A stretch of 64,000 nucleotides of DNA from Desulfatibacillum aliphaticivorans DSM 15576 (lineage in GTDB: Bacteria; Desulfobacterota; Desulfobacteria; Desulfobacterales; Desulfatibacillaceae): positions 62,001-126,000 of the forward strand of contig NZ_AUCT01000007.1 of NCBI RefSeq assembly GCF_000429905.1, in the 5' to 3' direction. The notes beneath the pieces are model-generated. The model had not been told where the DNA came from and made no database searches. It saw only the letters and a list, made by a program, of their open reading frames with translations. The position numbers and the translations under genes were made by a program. Position 1 is the stretch's first letter, and each line of letters begins with the position of its first letter. Shown piece after piece: positions 54,783-63,425 of this stretch.

Positions 54783-54810
54783 AGCTCTCTCCGGTTTAAG
54801 GGCGAATTCG

Positions 54811-57582
54811 TTAATCCCGCAGTACGATTCCAGCGGGAAGAGCCTCGCCGAACATGGAATCCTCCTCCTGACGATCCATGGCGACCACCTGGGCGACCAT
54901 TTTGGTCAGGGATTTGGCCGCGCCCTTGTTCTTCATCCATTCCAGGACCTTGGCCCGATCCGTTTCTTCAATATCCCGTTTAATATCGCCCGTCATCCTG
55001 GCAAGATGGGCCAAAGCCTGACACACCGGCTTGGGATTTTTCCACTCGGTTTCCAGGATTGTGTTGATCCAGGCGGTTGCGTCCTTAGAGTATACAACGC
55101 GATCCAGGGGGCCGTACAGCAATTCCCGCGAGCCGAGCCTGGAAAGGGACCACCATTGCTGAGGCTTGGCCTTTTTGGGATGCAACTCCTCCATGAGCAG
55201 CTTGGCGCATTCCAGCTTGTCCTTGATGTGCAGGCGTTCCAGGTTGGCCAGAAGCATCCACATTTCCAGCTTTTGCTGGGGCGGAATTTTTAGTTTTCCG
55301 GCCTTCGCGTTTTTCATCTGGGGCATGAGGTCCTGGAACACCTGCCGTTGCTGGCCGGGAGTCAGGCCGCCCGCCGCCCTGCGCCACAAGACCCACCATT
55401 CCAGCATAACCTGGGGATTCTTGGGATGCACGGGGCCTTTTTTGTAAAAACTCCACAAGGTGCGCATGCGGTGTTCGTCCAGGGCGTCGCCGAAGCCGGG
55501 TCGCAGACAAAAGCCCATGAGATTAAGCCAGCGAGCTTCGTAATCCGCGCCGTGAGCCCGGCCGGTCTGCTGCTTTTTCAAGAGATCGTCGGCAATGCGG
55601 CGCACCAAGGATAAGGGCCATTTTTCCCGGGGCAATTCCACGATTTCCGCAATCACATTGGGCAGGCGTTCGGGCGGCAATTCGCCTTTTTTCTTACCGA
55701 AAACTTCATCGACTTTGGAAAAGACCTCTTCCACCACGGATTCTTCAAAGACCTGGGCGTCCTCCACCTGGGGAGCGGCTTCCTGCTTGCGAATCTGAAA
55801 CTGCAGCCGCCATTTATGGTCCGTGTTCACGGACTTGCACCACAGGCTCAGGGTTCCCACTTCGGTGTAATGGGCTTCAATCTCCACGGGAATCTGGGTT
55901 TGCGCGCCCTTTTTACCGAATTGGATGACCGTGTTGATGGGGGGCAGAAGAGTCAGGGTATCGTCGATGTCTATGATGTCTCCGGCCTTGTCTCCGCTGC
56001 GGTAGCTGGAGCTGTACACCTGAAAGCTGACGGGCTGGTTGGCCAAGACCTGGAACTGGCGCTGGGACAGGTTGATGCGCGTGCCTTCTTCCACGCCGCG
56101 CTCTAAGAGGCATAAGGCCTTGCCTTTGCCGTTTTGGCCTTCGGCGCCCGAAACCTCCAAATAATAGCCCCTGGCGCTGCCGCTGCCGACTTTGACGCCC
56201 AGGCCGGATTTTACGAGGCCGTAATAGGCGGCGCCCCGCGCCACCGCCAGGTCCAGGTCGGGGTTTTCCAGGACTCCGGGCAGGCGGTCGGATTTAAACC
56301 AGTACTTTACACCTTCCCGTATACGCGTCTGAATTACTTCAGGTTTCAGGCTGCCGCCATTGAAGAGCAATAGATCCGGGAACGGAACTTCCTTGCCCAG
56401 CATGTCCTTGACGCTTTGGGCGTGGCGCTCCAGAAATTTGCACATATGACGGGTGACCGCCGGGTCCTGCTCGTAGGGCAGGCCGAACTCGGTAATGCCG
56501 CCTTTGCGGGCCGTGGGCGCCTGGGAATCGGAATCCACTACGGGAAAAAATCCGTCCAGGATGGTTTCCTCCACCTGATCGCGGGTGAGGGTTGCAGACA
56601 GGGTGTTGGCAATGAGACCGCGGCCTTCGCCCATGAGGGTGACGGTCTTTTTGTCCACCTCGCCGCCCAAAATGGCTTCTTTGGCCTGCCTGCACTGGTG
56701 GCACAAGGCCTGCCAGCGGTTGGCGTTCAAAGATTGGGAGGGGGCTTTTTTGAAGCTGGCTTCGGTCTTGCGGGCCAGGGCCAGGTCCATGTTATCGCCG
56801 CCCAAAATAAGATGGTCGCCAACGGCTATGCGCTCAAACCGAGGACTGCCGTCAACCTCCCGCAAGGTGATGAGCGTGAAGTCCGTGGTGCCGCCGCCCA
56901 CGTCAACCGCCAGGATCAATTCTCCGGGCTTGACGTAGTTTTCCCAGTCGTTTTCGTGGAATACGAGCCAGGAGTAAAAGGCCGCCAGGGGTTCTTCCAA
57001 TAAGGTGACTTCGCCGATGCCCGCAGTTCGGGCCGCTTCCATGGTGAAATCCCTGGCCACTTCGTCGAAAGACGCGGGAACGGTAATGATGACGAACTGG
57101 CTTTCCAGGAATTTTTCGTCCACGCCTTTGGCCTGATGGTTCCAGGCGATGCGCAAATGCTTAAGATAGGATCCGCTGGCAAAGACAGGAGAAACCTTTT
57201 GGACTTCCTTGTCCGCGTTCCAAGGGAGAATGGGCGCGGTGCGATCCACCTTGGAATGGCACAGCCAGCTTTTGGCGGACGAAACCAGCCTTCCGGGCAC
57301 TTTGGAGCCTTGCTCGCGGGCGAAGGTTCCTACGATGCCTATTTCCTCGTCCTTCCAAGGGAGCTTCAAGTTTTCCCGGTCCACGTCGTACTGGCCGGGC
57401 AAATACAAAAAGGAAGGCAACACGGACAGACGCGCCAGCTCCCCGGGCGCAAACACCTGGGGCGTGCGGAACATCTTGATCTTGGATGCCGTGTTTTTTC
57501 CGGTCAGGTCCACGTAGGACAAAGCGGAGTTAGTGGTTCCCAGGTCAATGCCTACTATGATCTGGTCTTCGTTTATATCCAA
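54811..57582 (-). CDS. Large Hsp70-family protein with DUF3731-type C-terminus
   Basis: 923 residues, far longer than DnaK (about 640). The ATPase domain begins IIVGIDLGTTNSALSYV, with AVDVGGGTTDFTLI (phosphate 2) and DHLILGGDNMDLALA. A substrate-binding-like beta region follows (about 500-600). The last ~300 residues are helical and lack DnaK's lid; they match the arrangement of bacterial Hsp70s with DUF3731. Client proteins are unknown. The upstream gene encodes a shorter Hsp70 paralogue 36 bp away, so the pair is cotranscribed. Confidence 0.85.
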   Translation of the reverse strand: MDINEDQIIVGIDLGTTNSALSYVDLTGKNTASKIKMFRTPQVFAPGELARLSVLPSFLYLPGQYDVDRENLKLPWKDEEIGIVGTFAREQGSKVPGRLVSSAKSWLCHSKVDRTAPILPWNADKEVQKVSPVFASGSYLKHLRIAWNHQAKGVDEKFLESQFVIITVPASFDEVARDFTMEAARTAGIGEVTLLEEPLAAFYSWLVFHENDWENYVKPGELILAVDVGGGTTDFTLITLREVDGSPRFERIAVGDHLILGGDNMDLALARKTEASFKKAPSQSLNANRWQALCHQCRQAKEAILGGEVDKKTVTLMGEGRGLIANTLSATLTRDQVEETILDGFFPVVDSDSQAPTARKGGITEFGLPYEQDPAVTRHMCKFLERHAQSVKDMLGKEVPFPDLLLFNGGSLKPEVIQTRIREGVKYWFKSDRLPGVLENPDLDLAVARGAAYYGLVKSGLGVKVGSGSARGYYLEVSGAEGQNGKGKALCLLERGVEEGTRINLSQRQFQVLANQPVSFQVYSSSYRSGDKAGDIIDIDDTLTLLPPINTVIQFGKKGAQTQIPVEIEAHYTEVGTLSLWCKSVNTDHKWRLQFQIRKQEAAPQVEDAQVFEESVVEEVFSKVDEVFGKKKGELPPERLPNVIAEIVELPREKWPLSLVRRIADDLLKKQQTGRAHGADYEARWLNLMGFCLRPGFGDALDEHRMRTLWSFYKKGPVHPKNPQVMLEWWVLWRRAAGGLTPGQQRQVFQDLMPQMKNAKAGKLKIPPQQKLEMWMLLANLERLHIKDKLECAKLLMEELHPKKAKPQQWWSLSRLGSRELLYGPLDRVVYSKDATAWINTILETEWKNPKPVCQALAHLARMTGDIKRDIEETDRAKVLEWMKNKGAAKSLTKMVAQVVAMDRQEEDSMFGEALPAGIVLRD

Positions 57583-57618
57583 AGCTATTCGTCTCCCCGG
57601 CCAAACCCATTACAGGCT

Positions 57619-59418
57619 TTAAGCCTCAAAGTCTTCCTTTTCGCGTACGTCAAATTCCAGCTTCCACCGGCGGTCGTCCAATGTGGAGACGCACCAAAGC
57701 TCCAGGGTGCCGACTTCCGTGACATTCACGTGAATGCGAACGGGCAGGACCGCGCCTTTGTCGTCGTCTTCCAGGACGGTTTCCACCAGGGTGATGGGCT
57801 CGATATCCTGCTCCCAGTCGTCCACCACGGTCCCCACATTATCGTTATGGCGCACGGAGGAGCCCAGGAACTCAAACCGGACGGACTCGCCCACGATCAA
57901 ACCGAATTCCTCTTCCGTCAGGTCGGCCTCGGTTCCCTCTTCCATGCCGAAAGGCGCCACGCACAGGGCTTTCATGGGGATGGGCATGCCGGGCACGGCG
58001 GGCATGGCCGCTTCCACGCCGATATAATAGGATTTTCCCAGGCCGCCCCGGATGCGAACGGCGCCGCCTTTGCGCGCCAGGCCGTAATACGCGGCGCCTC
58101 TGGCCACGGCCAGGTCGAAGTTGGCGCCTGCCAACTCACGCACGCCGGCGCTCTCTCCGCCGGACCAGGAGTTTAAAAGATCCAGAACGCGGGAGCGGAA
58201 ATGGGTGGATTTCATGACCCCGCCGTTGAACAACACGGCAGTGGGCATTTTCTCGCCGGACCGGGAAAGAAAACCGGCCAGATGCTTGCTGATAGCCGGG
58301 TCCGAAGCGTAAACCAGGCCGCCTTCCCGCATGCCCGCCCTGCCCTGGGTCGCCGGCATGGCGTCCTTGGGAACAACCGGAAAAAAGCCGTTGGTCAGGA
58401 TTTCCCGGACTTCCTGGTTGATCAGTTCGGAACGGATGGTTCCGGCGATAAGGCCGCTGCCTCTTCCGAGGATGCTGATGGGTACGGACTCAGGCCCATG
58501 GCCGGAAAGCAAGCCTTCCTTGGCGCTGCGGCAGGTCTGCCACAAACCGCGCATTTGCCAGGCGTCCAACTTTTTACCGGACTTGCCGACTTTGCCGGCC
58601 ACCAAGTGAGCCAGGGTAAGGTCCATGTTATCGCCGCCCACCAGCAGATGATCGCCGACGGCAACGCGCTCCAGGACGAGATCGCCTTCTTCCTCTTTCA
58701 CATGGATGAGGCTGAAGTCCGTGGTGCCTCCGCCAAGGTCGCAGACCAGGACGAGATCGCCCACATTCACCTGATCGCGCCATTTGCCGGAACTGGCCCA
58801 AATCCAGGAATAAAACGCGGCCTGGGGCTCTTCCAGCAAGGTGGCTTCCAGGCCGGCGATTTTAGCGGCCTGAACGGTCAACTCCCGGGCCACGGCGTCA
58901 AAGGACGCAGGCACGGTAAGGAATATCTCCTGGTTTTCCAGCCTCAGGGAAGAATCGTCCTTGGCCATCACATGATTCCAGGCGTCCCGAATATGAGATA
59001 GGATGGCGGCGCTGGCCTGCACCGGAGACATCTTTTCCAAGTCCTGATCCCTGGATCCCCAAGGCAGGATGGGATTGTTCCGCCCCACCCCGGTCTGACA
59101 CAACCAGCTTTTAGACGAGGATATGAGACGATGGGGAATTTCAGCGCCCCGGTCCCGGGCGAAAGCGCCCACGGCGCGATTGGAGTTTTCGTTCCACGGC
59201 AGTTTGAGGCCGTCCGCAGGTACGTCATGGGCTCCCGGCAAAAGAACGAATGACGGCAGGGTTTCCCTCTCTTCCATGGCGCCCGGCGCCGTCAGTTGAG
59301 GAACCTTGAACAAGCGGATATCCGGATGCTTTCCCTCTTCCGTATTGACTGGGACGTAGGATACCACGCTGTTGGTGGTTCCCAAGTCGATTCCGATAAT
59401 ATATGTCGGGTCTGGCAC
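57619..59418 (-). CDS. Hsp70-family protein, short paralogue
   Basis: 599 residues. The ATPase domain has IIGIDLGTTNSVVSYV, VCDLGGGTTDFSLIHV and DHLLVGGDNMDLTLAH. A beta-rich region follows (about 470-595), then the protein ends at VREKEDF with no alpha-helical lid. Many segments, such as ISSSKSWLCQTGV and AFARDRG, match the larger paralogue downstream (VSSAKSWLCHSKV, TFAREQG), so the two arose by duplication. It lies between the DUF2760 gene and the longer Hsp70 gene, on the same strand. Confidence 0.87.
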   Translation of the reverse strand: MPDPTYIIGIDLGTTNSVVSYVPVNTEEGKHPDIRLFKVPQLTAPGAMEERETLPSFVLLPGAHDVPADGLKLPWNENSNRAVGAFARDRGAEIPHRLISSSKSWLCQTGVGRNNPILPWGSRDQDLEKMSPVQASAAILSHIRDAWNHVMAKDDSSLRLENQEIFLTVPASFDAVARELTVQAAKIAGLEATLLEEPQAAFYSWIWASSGKWRDQVNVGDLVLVCDLGGGTTDFSLIHVKEEEGDLVLERVAVGDHLLVGGDNMDLTLAHLVAGKVGKSGKKLDAWQMRGLWQTCRSAKEGLLSGHGPESVPISILGRGSGLIAGTIRSELINQEVREILTNGFFPVVPKDAMPATQGRAGMREGGLVYASDPAISKHLAGFLSRSGEKMPTAVLFNGGVMKSTHFRSRVLDLLNSWSGGESAGVRELAGANFDLAVARGAAYYGLARKGGAVRIRGGLGKSYYIGVEAAMPAVPGMPIPMKALCVAPFGMEEGTEADLTEEEFGLIVGESVRFEFLGSSVRHNDNVGTVVDDWEQDIEPITLVETVLEDDDKGAVLPVRIHVNVTEVGTLELWCVSTLDDRRWKLEFDVREKEDFEA

Positions 59419-59825
59419 TTTCGGCTTTTTCCCCTCTGTTTAATTTATTAATTCAAATTATTTAGCGTTTATCCGATTGTAATGCTCATTTGGGCGGGAA
59501 TGCATACGGTAGAAACTTGCCTCCCAGGCTGATTTTGTTGGGTGAACCTGCAACACGTCTAAGGATTTCGTTTACTCCATACCACCCGGCGCATTGCCAA
59601 AAACCAATTACATTCTCGCAGCAGAACCACCCAACCTACGGCTCTGCAAGAAGCGATGTAGGTTGGGTTGAGCATGCGAAACCCAACAAAATCAAACCAT
59701 TGTCAACGTAAAACCCCAAAACCGGATGAGGCGCCTATTTGGGCAGGGATACTCTGCCCCTGCAATGAAACCTGATGCAGCAAGCAGCGCCCCTACAATA
59801 GAACCTGGCGCGGCAAGCCCCGTCC
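59419..59825. repeat. Repeat-filled spacer between DUF2760 and Hsp70 genes
   Basis: This 407-bp gap holds the third GGTTGGGTTGAG palindrome (59660-59693), a TTTTGTTGGGTGAACC fragment at 59535, and two copies of the GCAAGC..CGCCCCTAC / GGCAAGCCCCGTCCCTA type (59777-59796 and 59808-59828). CCCAACCTACGGCTC at 59630 with GTAGGTTGGG at 59658 forms a stem. No gene was found. Confidence 0.75.
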
Positions 59826-60581
59826 CTATTCCAATTCCACTTCGGCCGGGGCGATCAAACGGGGGTCTCCCTGGGCGATAAGCGTGGGCATTTCAAAACG
59901 GCCTGCACGCCACCCCCGGTGCCTTAAAACCCCCTTAAAAGGCGGTTTGCCCGAGACTGCGCCGATGAGCTTAATAGCCGCCGGATCGAAGTCCTCCTCA
60001 ATGGTGATGGCTTCGCCCTCTTCGTGATCCAGGACCGGCTGGGGATTGAAATGCTTTTCAATGAGCTTTTTACAGCTTTCCTGCACGCCCCTGGCTGCGG
60101 CGCCGATCTGATCGTCTTCGTACAAGCTAAGATCTTCCGCAAAAAAGTCCATAAGCCGGCCTTCACGCTGCAGCATGGAAAAAAGAAGCAAGGCCCTGCG
60201 CTGATCGTCCATTTGCTTTTGACGGGCGCTTTTTTCGTCCACTTGGGGTTTGGACTTTTCTTCTTTTTCGGGAGGAGCGGCGAGGGCGGCGGCTTTTTTG
60301 GCGCTGCCTCTCACGCAAAGCCACAGAATCAGAGAAAAAAGAAAGAACACGGCGTAGATGACGCCCACGGCGTAGAGCCTGAAGCCTCCCAGAAAGCCCA
60401 TGAGTTCAGTGATTCGGGCGGAGACGTTGGCTTCGGGCTGCAGGGCTGCGGCCTCTTTGCCTAAGCTCAAAAGCACATCCAGGCCCAGCCATGCGGGGAC
60501 GACCAAGGCTGCGCACAAGAGGGTGTTCCAAAATAAAACCCACAAAAAGGAACGGCGAGAAAACCGCTTTATCCAATCCAT
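59826..60581 (-). CDS. DUF2760 membrane protein
   Basis: 251 residues from the ATG at 60581, chosen for AAGGAG nine bases upstream; longer readings add a foreign N-terminus. Two transmembrane helices (LWVLFWNTLLCAALVVPAWL and FRLYAVGVIYAVFFLFSLIL) flank a short periplasmic loop. A charged linker leads to the conserved C-terminal domain: RALLLFSMLQREGRLMDFF, then FNPQPVLDHEEGE, and FKGVLRHRGWRAG..PTL. DUF2760 genes are found beside Hsp70 pairs like the two downstream here. The TAG stop lies within an intergenic repeat. Confidence 0.78.
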   Translation of the reverse strand: MDWIKRFSRRSFLWVLFWNTLLCAALVVPAWLGLDVLLSLGKEAAALQPEANVSARITELMGFLGGFRLYAVGVIYAVFFLFSLILWLCVRGSAKKAAALAAPPEKEEKSKPQVDEKSARQKQMDDQRRALLLFSMLQREGRLMDFFAEDLSLYEDDQIGAAARGVQESCKKLIEKHFNPQPVLDHEEGEAITIEEDFDPAAIKLIGAVSGKPPFKGVLRHRGWRAGRFEMPTLIAQGDPRLIAPAEVELE

Positions 60582-60721
60582 TTTTTCTGACTCCTTGATT
60601 ATAACCGTTAGTTCAGGGCTTTGCACAAAGCCCTTGTGGCAAAAGGATATATGTAAATCCAACAAGGCAGGGTGTCAATAGCAGGGCTGGCCCTAATGCT
60701 TCTTTATGGGGATAAAAGACG

Positions 60722-60768
60722 GAAAAAGCCCCCTTTGCCGGATGCGTAAAGCTCCTGCAAAGGGGGCT
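60722..60768 (-). terminator. Intrinsic terminator of the anchor-U protein gene
   Basis: AGCCCCCTTTGC (60727-60738) pairs exactly with GCAAAGGGGGCT (60757-60768); on the minus strand it is followed by TTTTTCC. Confidence 0.9.
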
Positions 60769-60778
60769 GCTTGATTTT

Positions 60779-63220
60779 TTATGCGGAAATTTTTCTGCGG
60801 ATGGCGTTTGCGCCTAAAAACGCCGCCGCCAAAAGGGCGAAAACGGCGAGGAGTGCGGAGTTAATCCGGGATTGGGCGCCTTTAATAAAGCAATCGTCGG
60901 TGAAATCGCCCCAGACTTTTTTATTGTTGTTGTTATCCGGAACGCCCGGTCCGCCCGGGTCTACAACGTATCCATTTTGGATTCCGTCGGCGTCCCCTTC
61001 CCCTCCGTCTATAAGTACAATCTCCATGCTCATGCCGTCGTCGGCCACGGTGCAATTTTCGTACTTATACCACCCTTTGGCCTCGTCGTACTTCCACCAG
61101 AACGTGTCTCCAGGCATTTCCTTGGAAAAATAAATCGTAATGGTTCCGGTGATGATGTCGTCGTCATAGGCCAGACGAAAGTCCACGGCGCCCAAAGGCA
61201 AGTTAGGCCTGGACGGCAGGCTGTCCAGATACTCGTCATCCAGGGCCTTTAAATACTGCACCGTAACGTCGGTGCCGCCTCTTATGCCTATACTGGCTTC
61301 GCCGTCATCGGTCAGCACCGTAAAATCGGCGCTGGTGGAGATGGTTTCATTCAGACATTCCTCATCAGCCAGGACGCCGAATTGGGGCTGCTCCCAAACC
61401 CGGTAGAGACCGGTCACATCGTAATCCTTGCCAAAACCGCCTTTCATCATAATCAAGGAATAGCCGTCATAACAGAGGCCTGAAGCCGAGCCGTTCAATG
61501 CCGTCGCCACGGAAATCGCCTGGCCGGCTTTGATTTCATAAAGCCCGCCGTTGTCTCCATCTGTCATGAAAATGGAATTATAAGGGCCGTAAGACATGGA
61601 ACGGACCGGATAATCCCAAACCATGACGTCTTGGTCCACGGTTCCCTTTTCCGTATCGATTTCATGGAAATAGGCCTTTTCTCCGGTGTTCTCAACATAA
61701 AGAACGGTCTGACTTCCGGAAAAAATCGCAGGGCCGTTATTTCCGCCGTGGAACCTGTCAAAATCAGCAACGACGGTTCTTGTTATGACGCTGCCGTCGA
61801 TCTCGATATGGCTGAAATAAAGCCTATCGCCGCCGTCTTCATAAGAAGCGACGTACAAGTCTCCGGTTTCCGGATGTTCGACCAGCACCGCGGGAATGCC
61901 GGTGCAGCCGGTAATCACGGAAGAGATGTTGTCTTCGTTGTCCTCAAACGCGTACTCATAAATGGAAGACCTGGGATCTTCGTTATAATCCAGAAAATAG
62001 AGCTTATCATTTTGGGCGGCCAGCAGTTGGAAAGGGAGCACGCCGTCCAGATCTTGCTTTTCCGAGTCCTTTATGATCAACGCCGTCTCATCGGAGTTAT
62101 CCAGATCAAATTCGTAGACGTTTCCGGAACTGGGATAGTACATCTTCCTGCCCAGCACCGTGAATTGATCAAAACTGGGATTATAGTCCGGAAAGCCCAT
62201 GTAGTAGGTTTCATAATTACCCTGCAATTCCAGCCCTTCGGAAACGTAATCGTCTACCAGAGAGCTGTAGCTGAGGTCGCCGGCGTCTTTCCGGCCTGAC
62301 TCCGCCTCAAACTGGCTTGCGAAAAGTTCGTCACCGTAAAAAAACAGCCCGCCCAACGGGCGGTCGGCGCTTGCAATCTTGTCATAGTTAAAAGCATCGT
62401 CTCCATTGTATGGCATTTGGATTAAATAAACTGATTGGCCGTCACCCGAGGCCGCGTATACCATATTGTACCAAGCCCGGGCCGCCCCGGAGACGCCTCC
62501 GGGAAATTCCAGAAAATTCGCTTCAATCTCTCTTTCGTTTTCCTGAGTTCCGGGATAAGCCGGGTCCAACAAATGAAAATAACCCGTATCGCCAACCTGC
62601 TCGCCGGAAAGCAAAGAACGCGGCCCCAGCCAGGCAATAGGACCCTGGTTTCCGTCGTGGGGCAGATCATAAACCATATGCTTTTTAGCGGAATCTTTGT
62701 CCGAATACAGCTCGTAAAAATACGTATGAACGATAGTGGTGGAAATGTACCATACCGCTCCGGTCCAGGGATTTTGAGCGAAGCCATATAGTTGGCCGGT
62801 GCAACTCGTACCGTAGTACCTTTTTATGGCAGGCCACTCACCGGCCAGGTTGGCGTAATAAATGGTCTTTTGGCTGTCATGGAAAAACAAAAAGCCTTCC
62901 TTGGAGACAAACAGCCCGCCTACGGTATGGGTTTCGTCCGCCACAATGGCAGAACTGCAGACCTTGAGAATATTGCCGGTTTCCAGGTTGTATCCATAGA
63001 TGTCGTTGTCATAGGCCAGATAAATCAAGTAATCCTGATAAACGGCGAAAGAGCCCTCGTCTTGCTTGGGCGCCGGGTCAAGCGACGGAATGCCGTTATA
63101 GGCAGAATACTGGTCATAAGCGGGCGTAAGGGCCGAAAACGCCGGCGCGGCGCCGAACAGGAGCAAGACCAATGCAAGGCCGATCCCCATCATGCGAATA
63201 TTCCTCTTGGGCATACCCAT
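60779..63220 (-). CDS. Exported protein with choice-of-anchor U domain and C-terminal sorting signal
   Basis: About 813 residues from the ATG at 63220, which follows AAGGAGGGGG; an ATG two codons later is equally possible. A signal peptide (hydrophobic run to AAPAFSA) leads to roughly 550 residues of repeated beta strands with YFYELYS/YYPSSGNVYEFDLDN-type units, like a beta-propeller of surface-protein style. Near residues 690-780 is an anchor-U-type domain (FWWKYDEAKGWYKYENC, IDGGEGDADGIQNGYVVDPGG). The end, DDCFIKGAQSRINSALLAVFALL and a short basic tail (RRK), is a Cys-containing CTERM-like sorting helix. It is presumably processed and held at the cell surface. Function unknown. Confidence 0.75.
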   Translation of the reverse strand: MGMPKRNIRMMGIGLALVLLLFGAAPAFSALTPAYDQYSAYNGIPSLDPAPKQDEGSFAVYQDYLIYLAYDNDIYGYNLETGNILKVCSSAIVADETHTVGGLFVSKEGFLFFHDSQKTIYYANLAGEWPAIKRYYGTSCTGQLYGFAQNPWTGAVWYISTTIVHTYFYELYSDKDSAKKHMVYDLPHDGNQGPIAWLGPRSLLSGEQVGDTGYFHLLDPAYPGTQENEREIEANFLEFPGGVSGAARAWYNMVYAASGDGQSVYLIQMPYNGDDAFNYDKIASADRPLGGLFFYGDELFASQFEAESGRKDAGDLSYSSLVDDYVSEGLELQGNYETYYMGFPDYNPSFDQFTVLGRKMYYPSSGNVYEFDLDNSDETALIIKDSEKQDLDGVLPFQLLAAQNDKLYFLDYNEDPRSSIYEYAFEDNEDNISSVITGCTGIPAVLVEHPETGDLYVASYEDGGDRLYFSHIEIDGSVITRTVVADFDRFHGGNNGPAIFSGSQTVLYVENTGEKAYFHEIDTEKGTVDQDVMVWDYPVRSMSYGPYNSIFMTDGDNGGLYEIKAGQAISVATALNGSASGLCYDGYSLIMMKGGFGKDYDVTGLYRVWEQPQFGVLADEECLNETISTSADFTVLTDDGEASIGIRGGTDVTVQYLKALDDEYLDSLPSRPNLPLGAVDFRLAYDDDIITGTITIYFSKEMPGDTFWWKYDEAKGWYKYENCTVADDGMSMEIVLIDGGEGDADGIQNGYVVDPGGPGVPDNNNNKKVWGDFTDDCFIKGAQSRINSALLAVFALLAAAFLGANAIRRKISA

Positions 63221-63295
63221 TCCCCCTCCTTTTATGCTTGCTGGAGCTTGTCTTAGGATTGTCGATTTTATTTTGAATTGCGATTGAATGCTCTT

Positions 63296-63317
63296 GCGCC
63301 GCATTGGATTGCGGCGC
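63296..63317. repeat. GC-rich inverted repeat upstream of the anchor-U gene
   Basis: GCGCCGC (63296-63302) and GCGGCGC (63311-63317) pair across 8 bases. No T run follows on either strand, so it is not a clear terminator; an operator is possible. Confidence 0.4.
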
Positions 63318-63425
63318 CCCGCCCTCTGGATATAATTCCTTAACACACAATCTTTTCAGGGGCAAATGATAGAATTTAAACCGGAAAAAAAACACGGGGA
63401 TTTTTTTTATGAAAAAAACAGCCTT

